In this document: piece by piece, positions 32,816 to 41,475 of the stretch
How the letters are laid out: each line of letters starts with the position of its first letter
Position numbering within the stretch: position 1 is the first letter of the stretch
NCBI GenBank assembly: GCA_031283895.1
Contig: JAITAV010000022.1
Coordinates: 1 to 41,634, forward strand
DNA: 41,634 nt
From: Puniceicoccales bacterium
GTDB lineage: Bacteria; Verrucomicrobiota; Verrucomicrobiia; Opitutales; UBA9783
Direction of reading: 5' to 3'
Made by a program: the position numbers and the translations under genes
The notes under the pieces: generated by a model
Seen by the model: the letters and a program-made list of their open reading frames with translations, nothing else
Databases searched by the model: none
What the model was told of the DNA's origin: nothing

Positions 32816-34245
32816 AAGTTTTTTGGATGTAAAATTCTTTTTTTCGGGTGATCGATGGATTTAAATTGCTTCCACAGAAAAGACACCGTTTTTTGATTTC
32901 CACTTTTATGATATCCTAATAAACCCTTAAACAAAGAAAATTTTTTATCATTTTCCGCGTTCAAGTAGTCCAATATAAAACATATTTGGAAACGCTTTAA
33001 AGAAGGTGTTTTCTCTTCTTGGATTAACCGAAACAACAAACTTTGTCGACGGCTATGGCCCTGTTCTTCGAAACGATACAAAGCGAACATGGGATTATAA
33101 ATACGCTGTACGGCTACATTATTGGGAAAGAAAACTTCAAATAAACTGAGCATCTGCATTTGACGGTGTCCTTGCCCGTTATCCCAATAGCTGTATATCG
33201 GCCAAAAATGTGTTTTAAGTGCCAAAAAATTTTTATCCGCATTTGTCTGCGTCTGTTGCCAGAATAAAAAATACATGCATTGTTCTTGGTGAATTTTTAA
33301 ACCTTTTTCACTCCAATCCATTTGCTTTATAAAGGGCCATGCAAACCATTCTTTGGATGTGTGATGCATCTTATTTTCCGAATACGTATGAAAAGGTGCC
33401 CACCGATTGATGCACCTTTGTTCCCCATTACCCTGTACCCACAAGGGCCATAAAATACGTCTCTCTTCGTAGTGAGGGTTCGTTTCCCAGCGGTGACCCC
33501 ACAAAGGCCAAATAATGGATAAATCTTCCACACGCGCAGTCTTTTCGTAGGCAAAAAAAGGTAAAAAACCTTTTTGAACAATTCGATCCGGCTGTTCGTG
33601 GATACGTTCGTAAATCAAAGGCCACAAGCAATAACGTTCTTTGTAATAACCACGTTGGTAAAAATGTCCTCCCAAAGGAAAAAGTGCGAAACCTTCTCCC
33701 GAGGAACCGCAACGCCTGTTGATGAAAGGCCATGGGCACCAGTATTGAACGTTACCATTACGGGTTGTTTTCACCCATAAAGGCCACAGAAACCATTCCA
33801 TAGAGTCACGTCCTAAAAAACTTTTAACGCGTCCGCCGAGCGGAAAGATAGCCTCGTAGTCCTCTTTTTCTCCTATTCCTTTTTTTGTAAAATAGAATGG
33901 AAAGAACGTACAGGTATACATTTTATTGGGTTCAATTCGTCGATGGTAGTGCCACAACCCGAGAAACGTAAACCATTGGAATTCCTTTTCCCGGTAAAAT
34001 GTTCTGCCGAGCGGATATAAAAAATAATCCTCTTCTTGATTCTGATGCGTATGCTGCCAAAGAAATGGACGGAAGAAGGTATCCTGTGTCTTAACACGAC
34101 TGCAGCAATCGGTCCGTTGAGGTCGGAACAAGGTACGATGCGCTGTTACCCTCCTAGAATGGGAAGAGACCCTTGATTTCCCAAAACTTTCGGATTGGTT
34201 CAAAGAAACCACGCAAGCAATTAAAAAAACTTTTCTCAACAACAC
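32812..34245 (-). CDS. Exported aromatic-repeat protein, first gene of the mla operon
   Basis: A 477-residue protein starting at GTG 34245 with a likely signal peptide (RKVFLIACVVSLNQSESFG). Its core is an irregular tandem repeat of about 25-35 residues, each unit ending in an aromatic and proline core followed by a charged stretch: YPLGR, FFPFYF, IFPLGG, LWPLWV, PWPFIN, LFPLGG, LWPLIY, FLPFFA, IWPLWG, LWPLWV, AWPFIK, HFWPIY. That spacing suggests a beta-rich solenoid or barrel-like periplasmic or outer-membrane protein. Similar proteins are, as far as I know, found in Verrucomicrobia and relatives, without a function. As first gene of the operon with mlaE it may be a component of lipid transport to the outer membrane. 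Confidence 0.75.
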   Translation of the reverse strand: MLLRKVFLIACVVSLNQSESFGKSRVSSHSRRVTAHRTLFRPQRTDCCSRVKTQDTFFRPFLWQHTHQNQEEDYFLYPLGRTFYREKEFQWFTFLGLWHYHRRIEPNKMYTCTFFPFYFTKKGIGEKEDYEAIFPLGGRVKSFLGRDSMEWFLWPLWVKTTRNGNVQYWCPWPFINRRCGSSGEGFALFPLGGHFYQRGYYKERYCLWPLIYERIHEQPDRIVQKGFLPFFAYEKTARVEDLSIIWPLWGHRWETNPHYEERRILWPLWVQGNGEQRCINRWAPFHTYSENKMHHTSKEWFAWPFIKQMDWSEKGLKIHQEQCMYFLFWQQTQTNADKNFLALKTHFWPIYSYWDNGQGHRQMQMLSLFEVFFPNNVAVQRIYNPMFALYRFEEQGHSRRQSLLFRLIQEEKTPSLKRFQICFILDYLNAENDKKFSLFKGLLGYHKSGNQKTVSFLWKQFKSIDHPKKRILHPKNL

Positions 34246-34250
34246 ACCCT

Positions 34251-34279
34251 ATTTTATTTTCCAGAATAAATACAGTCAA
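34251..34279 (-). promoter_or_regulatory. Sigma70-type promoter of the mla operon
   Basis: TTGACT (5/6) and TAAAAT (5/6) on the minus strand have an optimal 17-base spacer. The expected start of transcription falls at about 34244-34245, on the GTG start of the first gene itself. The transcript may therefore be leaderless, or the real start may be a little downstream (TTG codons 2 and 3). Confidence 0.55.
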
Positions 34280-34792
34280 GGACTAATCCGTAAGGTAACC
34301 TTTTAAATTTAGTAATAAAGAAGATATATTTATAAATAAAGTATTTTTATCTTTATTCCTATGAATAACTTGGCACAATTCTTGTTTCTCGGCAACCTGC
34401 CCTACTTTTCGTCTTCTTTAAGGTTGTGAATAATTTTTTGATAACGTGCAAAAACGTGCGAATTTTTGTTCATAAAACTTAGTTTTCGACAAACATTCTC
34501 AACATTAAAAAGACTTATTCACGAGTTATTCATAATGAAAAAGTAGGTAAAAAATGCCCCTTAGGGGAAAATATTTACACGTAGTTACATAAAACCAAAT
34601 GCACAAATATAATCTTTGTTTATTTTATAACAGACGATGCGTAGGATAATCTTTAGATGGATGCTGGTATATCACAAATGAATTCGAAAGCCCTATGGAG
34701 ACCGGGTGTTCGCTATAAAATCCTAAATTGAGCTCTCTTTTTTATTACCTCCGTCTTAGCCACGGTTACCGCGTTAGCCGAATAAAACTGCT
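34280..34792. other. AT-rich non-coding region
   Basis: No gene. It holds the DnaA-box-like cluster (34360-34534). CCTACTTTT (34400-34408) faces AAAAGTAGG (34539-34547) as an inverted pair around that cluster. A small CCCC-TTA-GGGG hairpin lies at 34557-34567, which on the minus strand is followed by a T run. A repeated TTAGCC (34757-34762, 34774-34779) lies just after the tRNA gene. Confidence 0.5.
34360..34534. other. Cluster of DnaA-box-like 9-mers, possible origin
   Basis: Four close matches to the consensus TTATNCACA: 34360-34368 (minus, TTATTCATA), 34425-34433 (minus, TTATTCACA, perfect), 34515-34523 (plus, TTATTCACG) and 34526-34534 (plus, TTATTCATA). The two on the left point opposite to the two on the right. 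The surrounding DNA is very AT-rich. dnaA itself is not in the window, and the gene strands to the left (mla) and right (malQ) diverge from here. Confidence 0.35.
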
Positions 34793-34866
34793 TGGTGCGG
34801 ATGGACGGAATTGAACCGACGAATCCAGCTTGGAAGGCTGGAGTTTTACCACTAAACTACATCCGC
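34793..34866 (-). tRNA. tRNA-Gly(TCC)
   Basis: Cloverleaf with a 7-bp acceptor stem (GCGGATG/CATCCGC), D arm with TAGTTTAGTGGTAA, anticodon stem CCAGC/GCTGG with loop CTTCCAA and anticodon TCC (glycine), and a T arm GGTTCAATTCC. The T stem shows one U-U mismatch in its outer part. Discriminator A and the 3' CCA are encoded. A TATAAA on the minus strand at 34875-34880 suits the promoter -10. Confidence 0.95.
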
Positions 34867-35273
34867 AGAAACCGTTTATACAAATGAAATTTTTCGCACG
34901 TTAGGTCAAGCGCTTTTTTGCCAATTATGTTTGTACAATTCGGCTACTTAGGTGCAAAAAATGCTAGAAAACATTTCTTAAAGAGAGGAAGTAGTTTTGC
35001 CTGAAAAACACGGATTTTGCTTTTGTTGAGTAGAAATTTCTGGATAACTTCTAAAAAATTTGTATGTCTACAGGATTAAAATTTTTATGCCACGGACAAC
35101 AACTCATCTGGACCTAGTAGGTTGAAAAACGTGGTAAACATCTTTGTTATGCGGTGTTTTTGGAAAGTCGACGAATGAATTTGTGATATTACGGCACAAG
35201 GTATTGGGCATTGCCTTGATAAAATCAGATTTTGCTGGTCATGTGCGAGCACTTTTTTTAATATGGTCATGCA
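34867..35273. other. Non-coding region between tRNA-Gly and malQ
   Basis: 407 bases with no credible gene; a 61-residue minus-strand frame at 35085-35270 has no features. The left end carries the tRNA promoter. No well-formed promoter or ribosome binding site for malQ is seen. Confidence 0.5.
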
Positions 35274-36770
35274 ATGGGTGGAAAAAATAATACTTTGGGT
35301 ATTTTATTGCCTGTTTTTTCTTTGCCAAGTCAACAGGGTATAGGTTGTTTTGGCTCTAGGGTTTACCGGTGGATAGATATCTTAAATACGGTAGGTATCA
35401 CCCATTGGCAGGTTTGTCCGCTGGGACCCACAGGATACGGGTGCTCTCCCTACCAACCTTTGTCTGAATTTGCCCTCAATCCCTATTTTGTCGATGTTTC
35501 GGATTTAATTTCAAGAGGATGGATCCCCAAAAATGCTTTCGACGTTTTTCAATCGCTTTCGAATACAAGAGTTCAGTATCAGCGTATTAGGGCACGTTTA
35601 ACCCCTCTTTTATATCAGGCGTACGATCAATTTTTAAAAACTCGGCATGGATATGAGCGATTTAAAAAATTCAAAAAGCGTGAACGCGTTTGGTTGGATT
35701 CGTACGCCACTTTTTGCGCGCTCAAGGATCGGTTTGGAGGTTCTCCTTGGTGGCTTTGGCCAAAGGAATTGCGTGCCTACGAAAATAAAGAAGTACGAAA
35801 TTATAAAAAATCTCACGTTTCGATCACAGACTTTTTTGCGTTTGTGCAATGGGTTTTGTCCGAACAATGGTCCAATGTAAAACGCTATGCTCGACGGAAG
35901 GGCATATGTATTGTGGGTGATATTCCGATTTACGTTGGAGAGGACAGTGCAATTGTTTGGGAAGATCGAAAATTGTTTCAGTGGAACCCTACATCGGACC
36001 GTCCGCAATACGTTGCCGGTGTCCCGCCGGACTATTTTTCTCCCACGGGGCAATTGTGGGGAAATCCTCTATACAATTGGAAGTTTTTCGAAGAAAACGA
36101 TTATCGTTGGTGGGTGGATAGAATGAGGAAAAATTTGGAATGGTTCGATTTTGTTCGCCTGGACCATTTTCGTGGATTTTACAACTATTGGGCTATCCCT
36201 CAAGGTGCGGTGGACGCACGTGAGGGTCAATGGATGCAAGGACCTCAACACGCCTTTTTTGATCGATTGAGGAAAAATTTCCCAAAAATGCCTTTCCTAT
36301 TGGAAGACTTGGGGGATTTAAATGAGCAGGTGCGTGCTTTTCAACGTACCTTAAATTTACCTGGGATGGCCGTTTTGCAGTTTGCATTTGATGGGGACAA
36401 TAATCCCTATTTGCCTCATAAATGGACTCGGAATACGGTCGTCTATACCGGTACGCACGATAACGATACCACGCGTGGTTGGTTCAACAAGGCTCCCAAA
36501 CAAGTGCGGCAAGCATGCTTGCAATTGCTGAAACAATACTCAATTTCATCCAACGCAAAGACGGTAGTTTCGGATCTCATTCGTTTGGCTCATCAAAAGG
36601 CGACAGCAAAGTGGGTAATCGTACCTTTACAGGATTGGTTGAACAAAGGATCGCAAGCACGCATCAATACTCCAGGGACTGTAGGCAGTCGCAACTGGAC
36701 ATGGCGTTGCAGCGAAAACGACTTGGCTGATTTTCAACGGCAAGCCAAGCGAATAGTACCTGCCGAGTAA
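35274..36770 (+). CDS. malQ: 4-alpha-glucanotransferase
   Basis: Amylomaltase (GH77) that disproportionates maltodextrins in the cytoplasm. It is 498 residues with all family motifs: LPSQQGIGCFG, GPTGYGCSPYQPLSEFALNP, CIVGDIPIYVGEDSA, the nucleophile in FDFVRLDHFRG (Asp297), the acid/base Glu344 in LLEDLGDL and the third acid Asp396 in TGTHDNDTTRGW. There is no N-terminal starch-binding extension. The start is the only ATG near the conserved beginning (LGILLPVFSLPS). It stands alone, with converging genes downstream. It implies glycogen or maltodextrin use. Confidence 0.95.
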   Translation: MGGKNNTLGILLPVFSLPSQQGIGCFGSRVYRWIDILNTVGITHWQVCPLGPTGYGCSPYQPLSEFALNPYFVDVSDLISRGWIPKNAFDVFQSLSNTRVQYQRIRARLTPLLYQAYDQFLKTRHGYERFKKFKKRERVWLDSYATFCALKDRFGGSPWWLWPKELRAYENKEVRNYKKSHVSITDFFAFVQWVLSEQWSNVKRYARRKGICIVGDIPIYVGEDSAIVWEDRKLFQWNPTSDRPQYVAGVPPDYFSPTGQLWGNPLYNWKFFEENDYRWWVDRMRKNLEWFDFVRLDHFRGFYNYWAIPQGAVDAREGQWMQGPQHAFFDRLRKNFPKMPFLLEDLGDLNEQVRAFQRTLNLPGMAVLQFAFDGDNNPYLPHKWTRNTVVYTGTHDNDTTRGWFNKAPKQVRQACLQLLKQYSISSNAKTVVSDLIRLAHQKATAKWVIVPLQDWLNKGSQARINTPGTVGSRNWTWRCSENDLADFQRQAKRIVPAE

Positions 36771-36834
36771 CTTTTATACAATCGCGTTTGAAGATGGTAT
36801 TTTTTTATCCGATTTCTTCGAAATGAGACGAAAT

Positions 36835-36857
36835 TTTGCATTTTTGAAGTATGCAAA
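36835..36857. terminator. Inverted repeat between malQ and the sugar cluster
   Basis: TTTGCAT and ATGCAAA form a perfect 7-bp stem with a 9-base loop, flanked by AAAAAA on the right. It lies in the 213-base gap between converging genes. It could act as a weak bidirectional terminator, but a T run does not clearly follow the stem on either strand. Confidence 0.3.
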
Positions 36858-36983
36858 AAATACTTGTGAACAAGACTACCCATGCTATCCATATAGACGG
36901 AATTGATAAAAGCAAATGAACAAACGAGTAACAATTCCGGAGTTTCTTCACTATCCTACAGAAAACCTCTGCGGTTATCCCTT

Positions 36984-38081
36984 TTACCATTTGTTAATTA
37001 CATGAACAATCTTTTCTACCTCTTTCAAAGATAAAACGGGACTCATAGGCAAGCTTAAAACTTCTTGGTGTATTTTTTCTGTTATAGGTAAAGAGAGATG
37101 ATTCCATTCTTTGTAAGCTTTTTGTTTGTGAGGTGGAATTGGGTAATGTATGGAGGTTTGTACGTTGTTTTCGGCCAGGTATTTCTGTAAAATTTCCCTT
37201 TCTTTTGTTCTTATGACAAAAACGTGCCATACGTGTGACTTTTTTTGGATGGGAGCAGAAGGAAGTGTAATCTTATTATTTATTATGTTGTTTAGATAAT
37301 AGTCCGCTATTGCCATTCGTTTTTCGTTTTCGTTGTCCAAATGAGGTAGCTTTACGCTTAAAATGGCGGCTTGTATTTCGTCTAAACGTGAATTGCTGCC
37401 TTTGTAAACATTATGATATTTTGTGTGAGAACCGTAATTTCTTAATGCTCTTATTTTATTAGCCAAGCTTTCATCATTGGTTGTAATGGCTCCGCCGTCT
37501 CCTAGGCAGCCTAGGTTTTTACTCGGATAAAAACTAAAGCCTGAAGCATCACTTAAGTTGCCAACTTTTTTATCATTGTACATTGCTCCGTGCGCTTGAG
37601 CGGAATCTTCAATGACTTTCAATCTATATTTTTTAGCCAGATCCCAAATTTTTTTCATTTCGGTGATACGTCCATACAAGTGAACCACCATGATGGCTCT
37701 CGTCTTGCGTGTGATTTTTTCTTCGATCAGATCAGGATCCAAAAGATAAGTGTTAATGTCGGGCTCCACTAAAACAGGTCTACAGTCATTTTTCGATATC
37801 GCTAAAATGGAGGCAATGTAAGTATTTGCCGGAACAATTATTTCGTCATCTTTGCTAAATTCATAGGCTTTAATGATAAGATCCAGTGCATCTAACCCAT
37901 TTGCAACACCCACTGCGCATTTTGTCCCGCAATATTCCGCAAATTCTTGTTCAAATTTTTCAAGTGCTTTGCTAAGTAAATACTGGCCGCTTTCTAATAC
38001 CTTAGCGATAGCCAAGTCTATTTTTTTTCTATACTGCCCATTGACCTTCTTTAAATCTAAAAAAGAGACTATTTCACACAT
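36984..38081 (-). CDS. DegT/DnrJ/EryC1-type sugar aminotransferase
   Basis: PLP enzyme that transaminates a nucleotide-linked keto-sugar. From ATG 38081 it is 365 residues, like FdtB/QdtB (about 370). The aspartate of [11 protein letters not shown] (Asp159) and the PLP lysine in [15 protein letters not shown] (Lys188) are present, as is the start [18 protein letters not shown]. The frame is open 19 codons further upstream, but that part is antisense to the neighbouring gene's 3' end and is not used. The closest recall is FdtB, which makes dTDP-3-amino-3,6-dideoxygalactose, though other 3- or 4-aminotransferases are possible. The start overlaps the end of the FemAB/GNAT-like gene by eight bases. 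Confidence 0.9.
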   Translation of the reverse strand: MCEIVSFLDLKKVNGQYRKKIDLAIAKVLESGQYLLSKALEKFEQEFAEYCGTKCAVGVANGLDALDLIIKAYEFSKDDEIIVPANTYIASILAISKNDCRPVLVEPDINTYLLDPDLIEEKITRKTRAIMVVHLYGRITEMKKIWDLAKKYRLKVIEDSAQAHGAMYNDKKVGNLSDASGFSFYPSKNLGCLGDGGAITTNDESLANKIRALRNYGSHTKYHNVYKGSNSRLDEIQAAILSVKLPHLDNENEKRMAIADYYLNNIINNKITLPSAPIQKKSHVWHVFVIRTKEREILQKYLAENNVQTSIHYPIPPHKQKAYKEWNHLSLPITEKIHQEVLSLPMSPVLSLKEVEKIVHVINKW

Positions 38082-39012
38082 CAATTTCGTAAGTTGAAAA
38101 ACAAATGGTTCGTCCACCCAGCATTTCCTTTTGGGCAATAAGACCTTCGTTTAAATAATGACCACCTTGTTCGGTTGAAATCCCAAAATCAAAATACTTG
38201 TAGTCTTTATAAAGATCATTAATCAAATAATCCATTAAATAATCAATTGCCCCGTTTTCTCGTCCTTCTTCGTTGGATGCGATGTATTGAGCATGAGCTG
38301 TCTTATTATTAAGATATAAGATGGTGCCCGCAATCATCTCGAGTGATTTATTTAGAACAGAATATAATTTAATATTTTCCGGAAAACTACTGGCCAAACA
38401 ATTCATTTCAAATGCTGTGTGAACCGGATCAACGGTATACCTTTCGTTAAGCCTTGCTTTTTCAAGCTTAAAAAACTGACCGTAAACTTTGCTTTCTAAG
38501 ACTTTCAAATCGACCTTTTTAGCTTTTGAAATGCCACATTTTTTACCTTTACAAAATTTTAACTTGTTATCAAGAAATATAAGAGAACACGGCTCTTGTT
38601 TTATTAGCTTTCCTTTATTTAAAAAGATTGCATATTTATCTTCCTCAGATGGGATCTTATGATAAATGTAAGGTAAGGCTTTATAAACTATTTTTTTTAT
38701 TCCATTGTCTTTAAGAAAGGCTTTCAATACCTGAAAAATTTCTAACATTTTTTTTGTTGTCATTCTTAAATCAGTAACAACACTTCCAAATGTTAAACCG
38801 CCGTGGGAAACAAGAGAATCATCATTTATGTTTGCGGGAAGGACTGCAATTAATTTTTCATTTTCGTAAAACAAAAGAGAATAATCTTGGAATCTGTCAG
38901 AATGATATTCCATATAGTTTCTATAAAACATGAAAATACTGTTTTTAGCATCATGAATAAACGCATTCCAAATCTCTTTGTATTCAGGTTTGTACAACAA
39001 AACATTTATCAT
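38074..39012 (-). CDS. FemAB/BioF2-type GNAT acyltransferase
   Basis: A 312-residue protein with two GNAT-like halves, as in FemAB and the GNAT (Acetyltransf_6/BioF2-like) proteins common in O-antigen and polysaccharide loci. The N-terminal half has the start [20 protein letters not shown]. The C-terminal half carries the typical [19 protein letters not shown] and the end motif [18 protein letters not shown]. The acceptor may be an amino sugar produced by the neighbouring aminotransferase. It is AT-rich compared with the housekeeping genes. It overlaps the aminotransferase gene by eight bases. Confidence 0.75.
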   Translation of the reverse strand: MINVLLYKPEYKEIWNAFIHDAKNSIFMFYRNYMEYHSDRFQDYSLLFYENEKLIAVLPANINDDSLVSHGGLTFGSVVTDLRMTTKKMLEIFQVLKAFLKDNGIKKIVYKALPYIYHKIPSEEDKYAIFLNKGKLIKQEPCSLIFLDNKLKFCKGKKCGISKAKKVDLKVLESKVYGQFFKLEKARLNERYTVDPVHTAFEMNCLASSFPENIKLYSVLNKSLEMIAGTILYLNNKTAHAQYIASNEEGRENGAIDYLMDYLINDLYKDYKYFDFGISTEQGGHYLNEGLIAQKEMLGGRTICFSTYEIDV

Positions 39013-39031
39013 AACTCTCTAAGCAATGTTG

Positions 39032-39796
39032 TTATTCAATTATAACATAACTTCTATCGGGTAAGTATCTTGAACGGATTATCTTGTACTTATCTAATGC
39101 AAAAACTTCTTTGTAGGCAATGGTTTCGCCTGGAAATTCAAAATGATTTAACTCGTCCATAGCGATAACGGATCCCTTCGTTAAATAGGGTCGAATGGCT
39201 TCCAAACAAGTCTTTGTTGGGGTATACAATTGAATGTCAAAATAAGCCAAAGCAATAATAGTCTGAGGATTTTTATCCAGATAAGTATGGATAGTTTTTG
39301 TTGCATCACCTTTGACAAGTTCATACTTCTTTATGTGCGATAAAGTATTTTCTTCCTGCATATAATCTAACAGCGCAGACAAATGCTCCGCATAATTTTC
39401 GCTTACCGAGTAGTTATTTTTAAAGGCAAGTTCCCCCCCCGTACATACATAATCCTGTTCTGTGGGGGATAAGTACCCTTCAAAAGTATCAAATCCGACA
39501 ACTTTTCTTGCCCAATTGTAGGGTTCATATACGTTTCTTAAATTTTCAAACAAAACCATATTACAACCCCACCAGCTGCCAAATTCCATGATAATACCTG
39601 GGGTTCTTATAATTAACTCATATAACTCGTTAATATACAGGAGCTTCGCAAGTGCTGAACTCCGTATATAAAGAGGTAAATTTACCATCAATTGTTCTAC
39701 AGGTAGAGGTGTGTTTTTATACAACTCTATTAACTTTTTTCTGACTTCCTGTTGTTGAACGCTACTACGTGTTTGCAATTTAACGTTATTTTTCAT
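39032..39796 (-). CDS. TylF-like class I methyltransferase
   Basis: A 254-residue protein with a Rossmann-type SAM site, GIIMEFGSWWGCNMVLFENL, and further strands ending VGFDTFEGYLS, IIALAYFDIQLYTPTKTC and GSVIAMDELN. This is the TylF/MycF macrocin O-methyltransferase-like fold that is frequent in polysaccharide clusters. It could methylate a sugar hydroxyl. The SAM loop G-x-G is slightly altered (FGSWWG), as in the family. It lies 19 bases after the propeller-type gene and 19 bases before the acyltransferase. Confidence 0.7.
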   Translation of the reverse strand: MKNNVKLQTRSSVQQQEVRKKLIELYKNTPLPVEQLMVNLPLYIRSSALAKLLYINELYELIIRTPGIIMEFGSWWGCNMVLFENLRNVYEPYNWARKVVGFDTFEGYLSPTEQDYVCTGGELAFKNNYSVSENYAEHLSALLDYMQEENTLSHIKKYELVKGDATKTIHTYLDKNPQTIIALAYFDIQLYTPTKTCLEAIRPYLTKGSVIAMDELNHFEFPGETIAYKEVFALDKYKIIRSRYLPDRSYVIIE

Positions 39797-39814
39797 AATT
39801 GTGATTTTCTTCCT

Positions 39815-40726
39815 TTAGTTTTCTAATAATTCGGCATACCCAACACCCGTTTTCCCCATCCCATTTCCATTGTAAAATAAATAAGTTTTTTGGCCATATT
39901 TTAATAACGTTAAATAACACATCATTTCCAAATCCCAAGCTGTTTTTTCCCCTATGAAAACCACTTCCTCATCCTTTCTTTCCCAAGACATACCATCGAA
40001 AGACTCGAAATAAGCCATTTTATACTCCTTTTTTAAAGTATCGTATGTTGTAAACATAATATATTTGTTTTTTATTTTGTATATTGTAGGACGACCTATA
40101 CGATACTCGTTCTTAGTTGGCTTTATAAGGTGCATATTGGATTTAAAATCAAAATGACAGCCGTCAGGAGATTCAATGTAAAAAATAGAGTACCGCGGGT
40201 ATGGTAAGCCATTTATTATTTCCCATCCATTTCCACCAGCATACCATACTTTATATTTATTGTCCTCTTTTAAAATGCTATGTATTCCCGCAATAAATCT
40301 TATCCCATCCCTTCGATCCATAATCGGTGTTTGTGAATGCCTTTTGAAATTTTGAAGATCGTTACTGTAAGCAAGACCAGAAAATGCAAAAAACTTTACT
40401 TTGTTCACAAGTTGAAATCCGACATAATACATCCTCCATAATGGATGATCATATAAAATTGTACCGAGAATGATACCGTTGTCATCGAAGCAACCATCTT
40501 CCCCAATATCCAAAACCGGTTCTTTGTGTACATATAGTACGTTACTTGGATTTTCCGCCGAGACATCGATAAATCCTATCCTACTAACCCCATCTTTATC
40601 CCTAATCCCTCCAAACAATCGAATTTTGTCATCCATTAAAACGGGTGTAGGTGTTAAGAATGAATGCTGCATCCACTCAGCTTCGCCGTTCGGACAATAT
40701 ATAACACCTTTCTTTTTCCATTTCAT
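39815..40726 (-). CDS. Glycosidase-like five-bladed beta-propeller protein
   Basis: A 303-residue protein with repeated blade motifs of the GH43/GH32/GH130 superfamily: FLTPTPVLMDDKIRLFGGIR, RMYYVGFQLV, YKVWYAGGNGWE, RIGRPTIYKIKNKYIMFTTY and KTYLFYNGNGMGKTGVGYAE. The nucleophile and acid residues cannot be assigned. Such proteins in O-antigen loci are often annotated as glycosyl hydrolase-like and may trim or transfer sugars without a leader peptide. No signal peptide is seen, so it would be cytoplasmic. Confidence 0.7.
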   Translation of the reverse strand: MKWKKKGVIYCPNGEAEWMQHSFLTPTPVLMDDKIRLFGGIRDKDGVSRIGFIDVSAENPSNVLYVHKEPVLDIGEDGCFDDNGIILGTILYDHPLWRMYYVGFQLVNKVKFFAFSGLAYSNDLQNFKRHSQTPIMDRRDGIRFIAGIHSILKEDNKYKVWYAGGNGWEIINGLPYPRYSIFYIESPDGCHFDFKSNMHLIKPTKNEYRIGRPTIYKIKNKYIMFTTYDTLKKEYKMAYFESFDGMSWERKDEEVVFIGEKTAWDLEMMCYLTLLKYGQKTYLFYNGNGMGKTGVGYAELLEN

Positions 40727-40731
40727 ACTTT

Positions 40732-41400
40732 TTAATCTTTAAACTTAAAAAATCTATAAACATCCACCTTAGAAGGTTTTGCAGGATTTCCCTGATATAT
40801 TTTGCCAACCTCTGTATTTTTTAGTATAACACTCCCGGGCCTTATAAAATTATCCCTAGCTATTGTTATATGATCTGCAATGGAAGCATTTACCCCTAGA
40901 AAACAGTTTTCTTCCACCGTGCAATAACCAGAAATAACCACGTGCGACGATATAAAGCAATTATCCTTAATAACAGAACTATGTCCCAAATGATTTCCGC
41001 TCCACATAACAACGTTGTTACCTACTTCCGCATGATACTGTATTGTATTGTCTTCAAAAATAAAACTATTTTCTCCGATCTTAGCATTTTTCCAAACAAA
41101 ACTTTTACTACTAACGTAACTTGCCAAACGGTAACCTCTTTCTTTAAGTGTTTTATAAATTCGCGTCCTTACTCTGTTCATTGGTTTACTTGTGACGGCT
41201 ACAAATACTTTACCATCACTGGGCTTAAAGTAACGATCAATTTCCTCGAGTGCAATTACAGGTAAGTTAAATAGCTTATCTTTTGTAACATAGTTTTTTT
41301 CTACAAAAAAATAGGATACTTTGTAGTCGGAATCATGTGTAAAATATTCATAAACCATTTGGGCGTATTCACCATCGCCCACAATAACTAAAGGAATCAT
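40732..41400 (-). CDS. NeuD/PglD-family acetyltransferase
   Basis: A 222-residue sugar acyltransferase. The N-terminal Rossmann part has VIVGDGEYAQMVYEY, and the C-terminal half is a left-handed beta-helix of hexapeptide repeats (IGENSFIFEDNTIQ, VGNNVVMWSGNHLGH, NCFLGVNASIADHITIA). The histidine of SGNHLGH suits the catalytic base of PglD/NeuD. It would O- or N-acetylate a sugar or amino sugar, and fits the aminotransferase in this cluster. It lies five bases before the propeller gene's start codon. Confidence 0.82.
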   Translation of the reverse strand: MIPLVIVGDGEYAQMVYEYFTHDSDYKVSYFFVEKNYVTKDKLFNLPVIALEEIDRYFKPSDGKVFVAVTSKPMNRVRTRIYKTLKERGYRLASYVSSKSFVWKNAKIGENSFIFEDNTIQYHAEVGNNVVMWSGNHLGHSSVIKDNCFISSHVVISGYCTVEENCFLGVNASIADHITIARDNFIRPGSVILKNTEVGKIYQGNPAKPSKVDVYRFFKFKD

Positions 41401-41475
41401 ATAATAAGTGACTAAAATATAAACATCGTTACTGCCTTGTCAACACTCATCCCATTAGGAATAATGTACATGGGG

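Noticed and set aside
35085..35270. 61-codon minus-strand frame upstream of malQ
   Set aside because: No domain, no ribosome binding site and unlikely composition.
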